The notes: generated from the sequence alone by a model not told the origin. DNA of 64,000 nt from Streptomyces durmitorensis (GCF_023498005.1 NZ_CP097289.1:8556001-8620000), one strand, 5' to 3'. Positions 41,820 through 50,362 are shown, numbered from the stretch's first letter. Translations and numbers: made by a program.

Positions 41820-42021
41820 GGAAGGGGTGCGGCCTTTCCCTCGGGTGCATGCGGTTGAGGCGGGCGGGGCTGAGGCGTATGCCCCTCCAGCGTCACGGCC
41901 ATGAGCGCCTCCGTCCAGCACACCTCCCTTCCCTGCCCTCGGCGTGCGGCGGCGTGTGTCGGCGTGCGGCGCCGGTGAGGCATGGTGGTTGTCCCGCCGC
42001 GGGCCGGGGTAGGTCCGCCCG

Positions 42022-42690
42022 GTGCTTTCCTTACCGGGCCACGTCCCGCCGCTGAGCGATCACTTCGCCGCCGAGGGGTATCTGCGACTGCCGTCGCTCA
42101 TCCCGCCGCACCTGTTGGAGGAGCTGACGCGGGAGGTGGAGCGGCTGGAGAAGCTGGCGGTGCGCAGGGACTTCGCCATGGCGTCGACGGACGATTCGCC
42201 CCGCCACATGACCACCCTCGGCGGCCACACCATCGCCAGGGAATCCGTCCTGATCCCGCGTCTGTACGGTGACGGCGAACTCCTGGCCTGGCTCGGCGCG
42301 GTCGCGTCCCTGGCCGCGGTCGAGGTCGCCGACCCTCTGGAGCGGCACGTCCTGAACATCCTGCACCGGCCCGGCGACACCCACGGGGCCCACACCGACG
42401 ACTACCCCCTGGCCCTGGTGCTCTTCATCGAGGCGCCGGACGACCCGGCAGACGGCGGCCTGCTGCACTACACCCCGCGCACGGGCGTCCTGGACGCCCT
42501 GCACACCGCCGCCGCCCAGGCGCACCACAGGAGCGGCGACGGCTACCTCCTGCGGGCCGACACCACGGCCCATCGCGTCACCGCACTGCGCAGGCCGGGC
42601 ATCCGCCGCACGGTGCTGAACTTCGCCTACACCACCCCTGACCGGCAACAAGCGCGCACGTCGACGGCCTCCCACCTGTACGCGCCCTAG
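42022..42690 (+). CDS. Fe(II)/2-oxoglutarate-dependent oxygenase of the ArpA/HalD-BesD type, intact HxD
   Basis: 222 aa from GTG 42022 (GGGGTAGG upstream). Conserved stretches SPRHMTTLGGHTIARES, LIPRLYGD, HVLNILHRPGDTHGAHTDDYPLALV (cut here: HGAHTDDYPLALV), and DGYLLRADTTAHRVTALRRPG match the small enzymes that act on free amino acids. His124-x-Asp126 and His184 would bind iron and Arg195/196 2-oxoglutarate. Halogenases of the group have Gly instead of Asp126, so this one should hydroxylate. It converges on the lactonase-fold gene; the two stop codons share CTAG (42687-42690). Confidence 0.82.
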   Translation: MLSLPGHVPPLSDHFAAEGYLRLPSLIPPHLLEELTREVERLEKLAVRRDFAMASTDDSPRHMTTLGGHTIARESVLIPRLYGDGELLAWLGAVASLAAVEVADPLERHVLNILHRPGDTHGAHTDDYPLALVLFIEAPDDPADGGLLHYTPRTGVLDALHTAAAQAHHRSGDGYLLRADTTAHRVTALRRPGIRRTVLNFAYTTPDRQQARTSTASHLYAP

Positions 42691-43880
42691 ACCGGCAGCG
42701 CGCACACGGCCAGCGGTGCCGCGAACGGCGCGCCCGTCAGGCGCAGTTGGCCGTCCTTGCCCACCTGGAAGACGCTCACCGAACTCGACTTCTGGTTCGC
42801 CGCGAACAGCAGTCGCTGGGAGGGCGAGAAGGCGATGTGCCGGGGGAAGTCCCCGCCGACGGGGACGGTGTCGAGCAGCCGCAGCCTGGCGCCGCCCTCT
42901 TCGATCGCGTACCGCGTGAGGCTGTTGTGCCCGCGATTGGCGAGGAAGGCGAAGGCGCCCTCGCGCGTGACGAGCAACTGCGCCGGATAGCTCGTGCCTT
43001 CGCCCGTCCCGGTGGACTGCGGCGCACCCGGCGTCAGCCGCCCGCTCGCGGGGTCGTACCCGCAGACGACCACGGTGTTGTCGACCTCGTTCGCCAGATA
43101 GGCGAAGCGTCCGGAGGGGTGGAAGGTGAGGTGGCGCGGTCCCGCGCCCGGTCGCAGGGTGGCGTACGAGACCTGGGTGAGCTTCCCCTTCTTCGTGTCG
43201 AGGCGGTAGCTGTAGACGGCGTCGTTGCCCAGGTCGACGGCCAGGAGGTGCCCGCCGTCCGGGCTGGTCACGATCTGGTGCGCGTGCGGCCCGTCCTGCC
43301 CCGGGCCGGGAGGCGGGCTGGAGTGGGTGACCGAGTCGGTCAACTCGCCCAGCGCGCCCGAACCCTGGATCGGATGGACGGCCACGCTCCCCGAGAGGTA
43401 GTTCGCGCTGAGCAGCCAGCGCCCGCTCGGGTGCACGGACAGATGGCAGGGCCCGGCACCGCCGGTGCCTCGCGAGCCGAGGACTTCGGGACCCGAGGCC
43501 GAGAGCGCGATCGCGGTCACACCGCCCCTCTCCCGCTCGTTGACGGCGTAGAGCGTCCGGCCCGAAGGATGGAGGCAGAGGTAGGACGGATCGGGTACGC
43601 CGGCGAGGGTGCCGGTGCCGGTGATGCGTCCGGTCGCGTCGTCGTACGTCGCCAGACCGAGGCCGGTGCCGCCGCCGGACTGGCTGGTGTACGTGCCCAG
43701 GAACAGCTGCCGTGTGCGGCGCGGCGGCCGTTCGGGGGAGAGGGCGGACGCCGAGGCGGATGCGGGCGTGGCGACAGCGGCGGCGGCAGCCGTGGCGGCG
43801 ACGGCTCCGATGAATCCGCGCCGCCCCCAGCCGCTCGCCTCGGACCGGCTGTCGGACCCGCTGTTCATCTCTGCCGCCAT
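42687..43880 (-). CDS. Exported lactonase-fold beta-propeller protein (6-phosphogluconolactonase-like family)
   Basis: 397 aa from ATG 43880, chosen for its GAGGAG site; a longer reading to 43979 lacks one. Tat-type signal GWGRRGFIGAVAATAAAAAV followed by an Ala-rich stretch and ASASA. The rest is a seven-bladed propeller of the lactonase family (PF10282): RTRQLFLGTYTSQSGGGTGL, SYLCLHPSGRTLYAVNE, GPCHLSVHPSGRWLLSANY, GPRHLTFHPSGRFAYLANE, FPRHIAFSPSQRLLFAANQ. An exported copy cannot serve the pentose-phosphate route, so its substrate outside the cell is open. Confidence 0.9.
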   Translation of the reverse strand: MAAEMNSGSDSRSEASGWGRRGFIGAVAATAAAAAVATPASASASALSPERPPRRTRQLFLGTYTSQSGGGTGLGLATYDDATGRITGTGTLAGVPDPSYLCLHPSGRTLYAVNERERGGVTAIALSASGPEVLGSRGTGGAGPCHLSVHPSGRWLLSANYLSGSVAVHPIQGSGALGELTDSVTHSSPPPGPGQDGPHAHQIVTSPDGGHLLAVDLGNDAVYSYRLDTKKGKLTQVSYATLRPGAGPRHLTFHPSGRFAYLANEVDNTVVVCGYDPASGRLTPGAPQSTGTGEGTSYPAQLLVTREGAFAFLANRGHNSLTRYAIEEGGARLRLLDTVPVGGDFPRHIAFSPSQRLLFAANQKSSSVSVFQVGKDGQLRLTGAPFAAPLAVCALPV

Positions 43881-44288
43881 GTCCGCTCCTCGAGTGTCGG
43901 TAGTGACGCGTGTGGCAGACAGAGTGATGCCCAGAATCCCCACGATCAAGAGGCGCAACCCGAGTTGCATTCTGCGCAATGCCGAGATCGCTGACGGACG
44001 AAGTCCGGTGTCGGGCGTCCATGCCCTTCTGGCGCGGCGCGCGATCGGTGTCGCGCACCGCGCTTAGAACACGGAGAGTAACTGCGGCAGGTCAACCGCG
44101 AATATGCGCCGCACGGTGGCCGAGGATGCCACCCCGAGGTATGAACTGGCTCTGAGCGGGCAAGATGTAGATGCCATTCGCGGTGCCGCCCCAGTCCCCG
44201 GCGGCGTCGGGCGCCGACCTCAGGGCCGCGCCGCTCGCGTTGTCGTAACTCTTAGTATGCGGGGTGTAGTGAAATTGGGGGGTGGACC
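43881..44288. other. 408-nt gap without a supported gene
   Basis: Contains the upstream regions of the lactonase-fold gene (leftward) and of the STAS gene (rightward). An 82-codon frame at 44104-44352 runs through the STAS start in another frame and lacks any family similarity or ribosome site, so I do not call it. No hairpin or known box was seen. Confidence 0.6.
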
Positions 44289-44675
44289 ATGGGCACGCCC
44301 GACCCGGGCTTTGGGCTGCACCACCGTGTGGTGGACGAATCGATCGTTCTGACGTTCCGCGGCGAACTGGACGCCTGGGCGGACCTGGAACTCGCGCCGC
44401 GCATAGCGGAGTTACTGGACCCGCCAGGCGCTGACGTGGTGGTGGACCTGCGGCAGGTGTCCTTTCTGGACGCCGGCGGCCTGCGGCTGCTGGTGCGCAT
44501 CAAGGGCCTGGCCGTCGCGAGGCGGTGCTCCCTGCGGCTGGTGCGCAGCAGTCCGCGCGTCTGGCGGGTGCTGCGTATTACGCGCCTCGACCGCAGTTTC
44601 ACCGTCCTGGACGGCATGCCCGCCGACCTGGACGTGCCCGGCGACTGTGAGGGAAACCTGAACAGACCAGCCTAG
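44289..44675 (+). CDS. STAS-domain anti-sigma factor antagonist-like protein
   Basis: 128 aa from ATG 44289 (GGGGGGTGG upstream). STAS fold: IVLTFRGELDAWADLELAPRI, VVVDLRQVSFLDAGGLRLLVRI. The site that carries the phosphorylatable Ser/Thr in SpoIIAA/BldG-type antagonists (D-S-S/T-G-L) is here Asp61-Ala62-Gly63-Gly64-Leu65, so it cannot be switched by the usual kinase. It may be a constitutively active antagonist or a structural STAS protein. No anti-sigma or sigma gene lies next to it. Confidence 0.9.
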   Translation: MGTPDPGFGLHHRVVDESIVLTFRGELDAWADLELAPRIAELLDPPGADVVVDLRQVSFLDAGGLRLLVRIKGLAVARRCSLRLVRSSPRVWRVLRITRLDRSFTVLDGMPADLDVPGDCEGNLNRPA

Positions 44676-44703
44676 AACGGGCGCAAGCGGCAAATCTGAT
44701 TAC

Positions 44704-45390
44704 ATGACGTACCCCTTCGCCCGCTCTCTCCTCGCCGCGACCGCCCTGCTCCTCGCTCTGCCCGCCATCCCGGCAGCCGCCGCGTCCGCCCGCCCCGAGC
44801 CGCCGTGCACCGCGGGTACCGCCCCCTACCAGCGCCAGCTGGAGCGAGAGTTGCGCAGACCGGTCGACGGGATCCAGTCGCCGGAGGACTGCGCGGCGAT
44901 CCGGCGGTTGCAGCAGCGCCTCGGCGTCTCTCCCGCCGACGGGCGCGCCTCGCTGCGGACGTACCGGACGGTGGTCGCCGACAAGGTGCGGCGTGACCCC
45001 GCAGCCCGCCGGGGCTGTCCGTCCCGGGCGTACCGAGTGGTCTGCGTGGACCTGACCCGGCAGCTCCTCTGGGTGCAGGCGGGGCGGCGCCTCGAATTCG
45101 CGCCGGTGCCGATGCGCAGCGGGCGCGACGGCCTGGAGACGCGGCGCGGCTGGCACCGGATCTTCTGGAAGCACCGGGACCACTTCTCGACGATCTACAA
45201 GGTGCCGATGCCCTACGCCCAGTTCTTCAACGGCGGCCAGGCCCTGCACGGCACCCGGCACGACCTCTTCTCGTCCGGATCCGGCGGCTGCGTGAACCTG
45301 ACGGTGGCGGACGCGAAGCGGCTCTACCGGCTGCTGCACAAGGGTGACCGGATCTACGTGTGGGGAACGAAGCCCGGCACCGGCGGCTGA
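44704..45390 (+). CDS. Secreted L,D-transpeptidase (YkuD) family protein
   Basis: 228 aa with a Sec signal (1-28, SLLAATALLLALPAIPAAAA). A helical peptidoglycan-binding-like region (40-95) precedes the YkuD catalytic domain with VDLTRQLLWVQAG, HGTRHD (His182) and SGSGGCVNL (Cys196), the full HG...S-x-GC motif. It would make 3-3 cross-links or attach proteins to peptidoglycan in the wall. It starts 28 nt after the STAS gene, so partial cotranscription is possible, and ends at a strong shared hairpin. Confidence 0.92.
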   Translation: MTYPFARSLLAATALLLALPAIPAAAASARPEPPCTAGTAPYQRQLERELRRPVDGIQSPEDCAAIRRLQQRLGVSPADGRASLRTYRTVVADKVRRDPAARRGCPSRAYRVVCVDLTRQLLWVQAGRRLEFAPVPMRSGRDGLETRRGWHRIFWKHRDHFSTIYKVPMPYAQFFNGGQALHGTRHDLFSSGSGGCVNLTVADAKRLYRLLHKGDRIYVWGTKPGTGG

Positions 45391-45414
45391 CGCACCGCCG
45401 GCCGCCGGTGCTGG

Positions 45415-45450
45415 GCCTCACCCGGGCCTCACCCGAGCCCCGGGTGAGGC
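45415..45450. terminator. Bidirectional terminator hairpin
   Basis: GCCTCACCCGGG (45415-45426) and CCCGGGTGAGGC (45439-45450) form a perfect 12-bp stem with a 12-nt loop between the convergent L,D-transpeptidase and adhesin-like genes. Confidence 0.85.
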
Positions 45451-47274
45451 TCAGCTCCTGCTGCCCTTCTTGCCCGTGTCGTCCCGCACATTGCTGAGCC
45501 GGACGGTGACGCCCTTGCCGGCGTTCTCCTTGGTCAGCCGGTAGGGGCCGGTGACCGAGGGGGAGGGCAGGCGGTAGCCGTCCGGTACGGCGGTCTCCCT
45601 GAGGTAGTAGGAGTCGAGCGGCTGGTCGGTGAAGTCACAGCGGCCCTGGCTGTCCGTGGCGCACCCTTGTCCCCTGCGGGTGTCCGGGTCCGCTCCTGCG
45701 GTCTGCAGACCGTCCTTGCCATTGGTCTCGCGCCAGAGCTCGAACACGGCCCCGGCCAGCGGACGGCCGGTGGTGCGGTCCGTCTTGCGGACGTGCAGGT
45801 CGCCCCTGGTGTCGTCATTGGGTGTCTTCTTCTTGTTCTTCGCGGTCACCTTGACGCCGTCGCCCGCGTTCTGCGCGGTCACGACGAGCGGACCGAAGGA
45901 GGCGGGGGAGGGCAGGGCGTATCCGTTCGGGGCCTTGGTCTCCACCCAGTAGTACGTGCCGAGCGGCACCGTCCGGTTGCACTCGCCCTGGCCGTCCGTG
46001 GTGCACGGAGCACCGACCTGGGTGTCGGGGCTGTCGCCGGAGGTCTGCACGCCGGGGACTCCGTTGGTCTCCTGCCAGAGCTCGAAGACGGCGCCGGACA
46101 GCGCCTTCCCGCCCTCCGCGTCCTTCTTGGCGACCTCGACCGTGCCGGTCACCGTCGGCTCGGCCCCGCACTCGGGCAGGTCACCCACGAAGGGGTAGTT
46201 GTGGAACTCCTGGCCGCCGCCGCCACCCTTCGCGCTGGTGTGGGTGAGCGAACCGGTCGTGAAGAAGCGTCCGTTGATGCCGGGCACGCTGACCGTCGTG
46301 TCCGACGCGTTCTGGCCGATCAGTACGCTGCCCTGGAACTGCCCCGTGCCCTTGATCTCCACGTCCGTCGCGTCGGGGAAGTTCCACAGCAGGCGCTCCC
46401 GCAGCCTGTTGAGCGGGTCCGTGGCGTCGTCGATGCCGCCGCTGTACGTGTTGACCACCCGCTGCGTGCCCAGCACGTTGACCAGGACCGTCGCCCCGTC
46501 CGGGATGTTCAGGAACCGGATGCCCTCCTGCCCGCCGCTCGCGCCTGCCAGGTCGAAGTCGACGTTGAACACCTGGAGCGCCGATGTGCCGTCCCCGGTG
46601 AACACGGTCTCGCCGCCCCCGTGCACGGCCGTACCGGTCGGCGTACGCGTGCCGTCCTCCCCGTGCGCGTAGCACTGGCTGGCCGCGTTGAGCTGACCGC
46701 GCAGCGCGGTGTACGGCGCCGCCGCGTCCGGGTCCTCGGTCACGTCCTGGGCCGTGATCGTGCCGCTCGCCGCGCCCGCGTGACGTACGACCCCCTGCTC
46801 GGCGAGGAGCCGCTCGCCCGCCCCGATCGTGATGCCGCCCCCGGTGGTGAGCCAGTCGGAACCGACCGGCGGCGCGACCCGGGAGCCTACGCCCGCCTCG
46901 CCGACGTTGTAGGCGCCGCCGGCCCCGTCCGCCTTGTCCTGGTCGAAGTCGCCGAGGACGACGACGCGCCCCTCGGCCTCCGCCGCGCTCCCGCGCACCC
47001 GGAAGTCGCCGCCCGCGAAGACGTTGATGGCGTTGTCGCGGAACACGATCGAGCCATTGTCGATGGGCGGGTACGGGCCCGGAGGGCAGTTGCCCGGTAC
47101 GCAGGGTCCAAGACCTCCGGGGAGCGGCGCGGCCACGGCCCGGTCGGCGGGTGGGTCCCCGGCCGAGGCGAAGGCGTTCCCGGAGGGGAACAGCGGAACG
47201 GACGCGGCGACGAACGCGCAGCTCAAGGTCGTCAGCAGACGTCCGGCACGATGCGTGTGGAACATTCCGGGCAT
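45451..47274 (-). CDS. Secreted choice-of-anchor A protein with two SpaA-like prealbumin-fold repeats
   Basis: 607 aa from ATG 47274 (GAGGAG 12 nt upstream; ATG 47265 also possible). Signal peptide 1-38 ([17 protein letters not shown]...NAFASA). Residues about 60-375 form a choice-of-anchor A domain ([53 protein letters not shown]). Two SpaA/pilin-type repeats follow, each K-D...[14 protein letters not shown] / [14 protein letters not shown] and ending [13 protein letters not shown] / [13 protein letters not shown]; the Lys and Glu are placed for an intramolecular isopeptide bond. No LPxTG or membrane tail follows (ends [10 protein letters not shown]), so anchoring is unclear. Likely a surface or matrix adhesin. 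Confidence 0.87.
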   Translation of the reverse strand: MPGMFHTHRAGRLLTTLSCAFVAASVPLFPSGNAFASAGDPPADRAVAAPLPGGLGPCVPGNCPPGPYPPIDNGSIVFRDNAINVFAGGDFRVRGSAAEAEGRVVVLGDFDQDKADGAGGAYNVGEAGVGSRVAPPVGSDWLTTGGGITIGAGERLLAEQGVVRHAGAASGTITAQDVTEDPDAAAPYTALRGQLNAASQCYAHGEDGTRTPTGTAVHGGGETVFTGDGTSALQVFNVDFDLAGASGGQEGIRFLNIPDGATVLVNVLGTQRVVNTYSGGIDDATDPLNRLRERLLWNFPDATDVEIKGTGQFQGSVLIGQNASDTTVSVPGINGRFFTTGSLTHTSAKGGGGGQEFHNYPFVGDLPECGAEPTVTGTVEVAKKDAEGGKALSGAVFELWQETNGVPGVQTSGDSPDTQVGAPCTTDGQGECNRTVPLGTYYWVETKAPNGYALPSPASFGPLVVTAQNAGDGVKVTAKNKKKTPNDDTRGDLHVRKTDRTTGRPLAGAVFELWRETNGKDGLQTAGADPDTRRGQGCATDSQGRCDFTDQPLDSYYLRETAVPDGYRLPSPSVTGPYRLTKENAGKGVTVRLSNVRDDTGKKGSRS

Positions 47275-47556
47275 GTCGATAACCAGCTCCTCAGGCGATA
47301 GGAAAGGCTCCTTACCGGCAGCTTGCGACAGCCTCCCGCCGGGCCCGGGGCGGCAGGGCCGCGTCCTGGTGGGAGCGGGCGAACTTCCACTCTCACGGCG
47401 GCCCCCGGTGGGGTGAGGGCCTGCTCGGAACCACCTCCGCCGGGGCCCGATGGCCGGTTCTGGCTCGCCGTGACGGAAGTTGACCACTGAGAGCCACTGC
47501 TCGGATACGTTGTGCGAGCTGTTTCTGTTTCCCGTGGATACGCGAGGAGTTGCTGA

Positions 47557-48240
47557 GTGGACCGCAGTTCTGTGATCCGGATGCGTACTGTGCTGGCTGC
47601 ATTGGGCGTGGCGACCGCGATGGCGGCGGCACCCACGGCGACGGCGGTGGCGGAGCCGAAGCCGTCGTCCTCGGCGCGGCACGAGCCCTGCACCGGTGAG
47701 TTCCACAAGGACGCCCGCCTCGGCCCGAAGTGGCTCCCCAAGAAGTGGCAGGAGCCGGTCGGCCCGCTGCTCAAGGGATGGAAGCGCACGGGTGGCCTCT
47801 CGCCGTCGTCCTTCCTGAAGAAGTACTGGGAAGGACCCGCCGAATCGGGCGGCTGGAAGTACCCGCCGAACGACGGCTTCGAGACGGCCAACGGCCAGGT
47901 CGACAAGCATCCCGAGGAGCTGGAGGAGGGCGAGCTCCTCGACCGCTTCGGATCGGAGTACGGCTCCTTCCTGGCCCCCGCGGGCGACTCGTACGCCGAG
48001 CGTGCGCTGCCCCCGCAGAACCTCAACACCCGTGACGCCGCGGTCGCCTGCGACTACCGCGTCTACGAGGTGAGCAAGCCGTTCCACGTCTGGCAGGGCG
48101 GCATCGCCCCCTGGTTCGCGCAGCCCGGCGGCGGCCAGCAGATCAAGCTCGACCCGGTCTTCCTGGACCCGGGCGAGGGTCAGCGTCTGAACGTGAAGTG
48201 GCTGCTGGAGCACGGCTACCTCGAGCCCGCGAACGACTAG
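47557..48240 (+). CDS. Secreted TNT-domain (tuberculosis necrotizing toxin-type) NAD+ glycohydrolase
   Basis: 227 aa from GTG 47557 with GAGGAG 8 nt upstream. Sec signal about 1-33 ([22 protein letters not shown]). The C-terminal TNT domain (100-225) shows WKYPPNDGF (100-108), [17 protein letters not shown] (127-143), [21 protein letters not shown] and [12 protein letters not shown] (184-195), the conserved core of TNT/DUF4237 enzymes that destroy NAD+. Unlike CpnT of Mycobacterium tuberculosis it is a small free protein, not fused to a channel domain. It is divergent from the adhesin-like gene (282-nt gap) and followed 7 nt later by a small ORF. Confidence 0.88.
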   Translation: MDRSSVIRMRTVLAALGVATAMAAAPTATAVAEPKPSSSARHEPCTGEFHKDARLGPKWLPKKWQEPVGPLLKGWKRTGGLSPSSFLKKYWEGPAESGGWKYPPNDGFETANGQVDKHPEELEEGELLDRFGSEYGSFLAPAGDSYAERALPPQNLNTRDAAVACDYRVYEVSKPFHVWQGGIAPWFAQPGGGQQIKLDPVFLDPGEGQRLNVKWLLEHGYLEPAND

Positions 48241-48247
48241 CGCGCCG

Positions 48248-48484
48248 ATGGACATCCGTGGACTGCCCACCGTGCTGCGCGAGGCCGGTGTCGCCGACGG
48301 CTACTACTGGATCGAGGGCGTCCACGAACCGGCCCCCACGCCCCCCGACTTCGTCTACCTGCGGAGAACCGAGGACGGCGAGGCGTGGGAGACCGGAACG
48401 TACGAACGCGGAACGCACCATCCCCTCGCCCGGCACACGGACGAGGGGGAGGCGTGCGCGCAGCTGCTGCGCCTGCTGCTGTGA
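48248..48484 (+). CDS. Small acidic protein next to the TNT toxin, candidate immunity/accessory protein
   Basis: 78 aa from ATG 48248, only 7 nt after the toxin stop, so the two are almost certainly cotranscribed. No known domain was recognised. Sequence features: [40 protein letters not shown] and a C-terminal amphipathic stretch [11 protein letters not shown]; no signal peptide, so it stays in the cytoplasm. Position and size fit an immunity protein protecting the producer from the NAD+ glycohydrolase, but this is inferred from context only. Confidence 0.75.
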   Translation: MDIRGLPTVLREAGVADGYYWIEGVHEPAPTPPDFVYLRRTEDGEAWETGTYERGTHHPLARHTDEGEACAQLLRLLL

Positions 48485-48503
48485 GGCATCGGGGCCGCGC
48501 CCG

Positions 48504-48674
48504 TCAGCCCTCGGGGCGCAGCAAGCCGCGCTGGTACGCCTTGGCGAGCCGCTGGGGCACCAGGTAGGCGGAGCCGTCGACGGTGACCGGCACGAGCTGG
48601 GGGGTGCTGGCCTTCCACTGGGCTCGGCGGTGGCGGGTGTTGCTGCGGGACATTTTCCGCTTGGGTACGGCCAT
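48504..48674 (-). CDS. rpmF: Ribosomal protein L32, cysteine-free (zinc-independent) paralogue
   Basis: 56 aa (ATG 48674, TGA at 48504-48506). [20 protein letters not shown] is the bL32 N-terminus; the C-terminal half has no cysteine where the zinc form carries two CxxC pairs (it reads [16 protein letters not shown]). Such C-minus copies replace the zinc-bearing L32 when zinc is scarce, freeing zinc, and are repressed by Zur. A matching box lies 42 nt upstream of the start. Confidence 0.95.
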   Translation of the reverse strand: MAVPKRKMSRSNTRHRRAQWKASTPQLVPVTVDGSAYLVPQRLAKAYQRGLLRPEG

Positions 48675-48715
48675 GGGCTCGGGTCCTCTCTCGGCGGTGC
48701 GGTGCCGAGGCTATA

Positions 48716-48736
48716 TGAAAATGGATCCCATTTCGA
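48716..48736. promoter_or_regulatory. Zur-box-like inverted repeat
   Basis: TGAAAATGGATCCCATTTCGA resembles the Streptomyces Zur motif (TGAAAATGnnnnCATTTTCA type): GAAAATGG and CCATTTC arms about ATC. It lies between the divergent L32 paralogue and the membrane-protein gene at 48842. Zinc-loaded Zur would repress the L32 gene; effect on the rightward gene is uncertain. Confidence 0.8.
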
Positions 48737-48841
48737 ATTAAGGTTCCGCCCAAGGTTCCGCGCGGACGGGCAGGTGATCCCAAGGGGCGCACAAGGGACC
48801 GGAGTTGACAGCTCGAACACGTCCGCGACAGCATCCCGGCG

Positions 48842-50362
48842 ATGGAGATCACCGACCTGACACCCGCGGAGCGCCGCGTCTGGCAGGCGTTTCCGCTCGG
48901 CGAGGGCGTCGACTTCCGCGAGAGCCCCGAGGTCCGTGAGAGCCCCGAGGACGATCCCGGGACCGGTGGGTCCTGGGGGCCCGAGCGGACCGTGCGCGCC
49001 GAGGTGCTGAGGGCGCTGCTGCTCAACGGGCCGACGGAGGACGGCGAGATCGCCGGCATGAAGTTGACGGGCGCGCGGATCACCGGGTGCCTCGACCTCA
49101 TGTACGGGACGGTCGAGCAGCCCGTACGGCTGCGGTCCTGCCACTTCGATGAGGCGCCGAACCTGTACGGGGCCCAGGTCCGCACGCTGGCGCTCGGCGA
49201 CTCGGTTCTGCCGGGGCTGAAGGCGGGCACCCTCCGGGTCGAGTCGGCCCTGCGGATCACCTGCTGCCGGATAGCGGGCCCCGTGCGGCTCGCGGGCGCG
49301 CAGATCACCGGCGCCTTCTTCGCCAACGGGGCGGAGCTGGGCACCCCGCACGACCCCGGGGCGCCGGACGCGCCGGACCCCGAAACCGCGGCGGAAGCGG
49401 TGCTCCAGCTGAACCACGCGGTGATCGGCGCCGACGTATGGGCCCCCGGCCTGGTGGCCCATGGCCAGGTCCGGATGAACGGAGCCACCGTCGGGGGCCA
49501 GGTCAACCTCGACGGCGCCGAAGTGGGCGGCGGCCCCGGTGAGATCGCCCTGGACGTCGAGACCCTGTCGGTCGGCACCGATCTGCGGGCCAAGCGGCTG
49601 CGCGCCCGCGGCACGGTCAACCTGAGCGGCGCCAGAATCCCGCGGCACGTCAATCTGGCCCACGCCCGCCTCTCCCACCCCGGCGGGACGGCGCTGCGCG
49701 CCAGCAGCTGTGTCGTCGGGGAGCTGTGGCTGCGGGAGGCCGCTCCGATCCAGGGGACCGTGAACCTGCGGCGCTCCCAGCTGGACCTGCTGTACGTCTC
49801 CCCGGAGGTGTGGCCCGACCAGGTCAAGCTCGATGGCCTCGGCTACCGCAGGCTCGCCCCTGACCTGCCCGCGGAGCAGCGGCTGCCGCTCCTCGAGCGT
49901 GAGACGACCGGCTATCTCCCGCAGAGCTACGAGCAGTTGGCCGCCGCGTACCGCACGGTGGGCGACGAGGCCGCCGCCCGCACCGTGCAGCTGGCCAAGC
50001 TCCGCCGCCACCGGCGCACCCTGCCCGCGTACGCCAGGATCTGGGGCCACCTTCAGGATGTGACGGTCGGCTACGGATTCCGCCCGATGCGCGCCGCGGG
50101 GTGGCTGCTGGTGTTGCTCCTCACCGGCGCCGTCGCCTTCGCCCTCCACCATCCGCGCCCGCTGAAGTCCGACGAGGCCCCGCACTTCAACCCCGTCTTC
50201 TACACCCTTGACCTGCTCCTTCCGATCATCGGCTTCGGGCAGGAGTCGGCCTTCGCGCCGGACGGCCGCTACCAGTGGCTCTCGTATCTGCTGATCGCCA
50301 CGGGCTGGGTCCTGGTCACCACGGTCGCGGCCGGCATCACGCGCTCGCTCAGCCGCCAGTGA
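48842..50362 (+). CDS. Repeat-rich membrane protein with C-terminal helices (pentapeptide/beta-helix-like)
   Basis: 506 aa. Residues 60-330 consist of repeating short strands (GMKLTGARITGCLDL, ALRITCCRIAGPVRLAGAQITGAFF, GQVRMNGATVGGQVNLDGAEV, GTVNLSGARIPRHVNLAHARL, GTVNLRRSQLDLL) that resemble a right-handed beta-helix as in pentapeptide-repeat or bactofilin-like proteins. A helical basic region and two membrane helices (AAGWLLVLLLTGAVAFAL; WLSYLLIATGWVLVTTVAA) end the protein. Related Streptomyces proteins are often labelled membrane-associated oxidoreductase, but I see no cofactor motif. Function unknown. It is divergent from the L32 paralogue. Confidence 0.82.
   Translation: MEITDLTPAERRVWQAFPLGEGVDFRESPEVRESPEDDPGTGGSWGPERTVRAEVLRALLLNGPTEDGEIAGMKLTGARITGCLDLMYGTVEQPVRLRSCHFDEAPNLYGAQVRTLALGDSVLPGLKAGTLRVESALRITCCRIAGPVRLAGAQITGAFFANGAELGTPHDPGAPDAPDPETAAEAVLQLNHAVIGADVWAPGLVAHGQVRMNGATVGGQVNLDGAEVGGGPGEIALDVETLSVGTDLRAKRLRARGTVNLSGARIPRHVNLAHARLSHPGGTALRASSCVVGELWLREAAPIQGTVNLRRSQLDLLYVSPEVWPDQVKLDGLGYRRLAPDLPAEQRLPLLERETTGYLPQSYEQLAAAYRTVGDEAAARTVQLAKLRRHRRTLPAYARIWGHLQDVTVGYGFRPMRAAGWLLVLLLTGAVAFALHHPRPLKSDEAPHFNPVFYTLDLLLPIIGFGQESAFAPDGRYQWLSYLLIATGWVLVTTVAAGITRSLSRQ

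Noticed and set aside
42022..42690. Assignment as a BesD-type radical halogenase
   Set aside because: The facial-triad Asp126 is present (HTD), whereas halogenases need Gly or Ala at that place.
44104..44352. 82-codon frame upstream of the STAS gene
   Set aside because: No ribosome site, no recognisable similarity, and it overlaps the STAS start in another frame.
47275..48270. Upstream extension of the adhesin-like frame across the TNT gene
   Set aside because: Antisense to the TNT toxin gene and lacking a signal peptide; the signal sequence begins at 47274.
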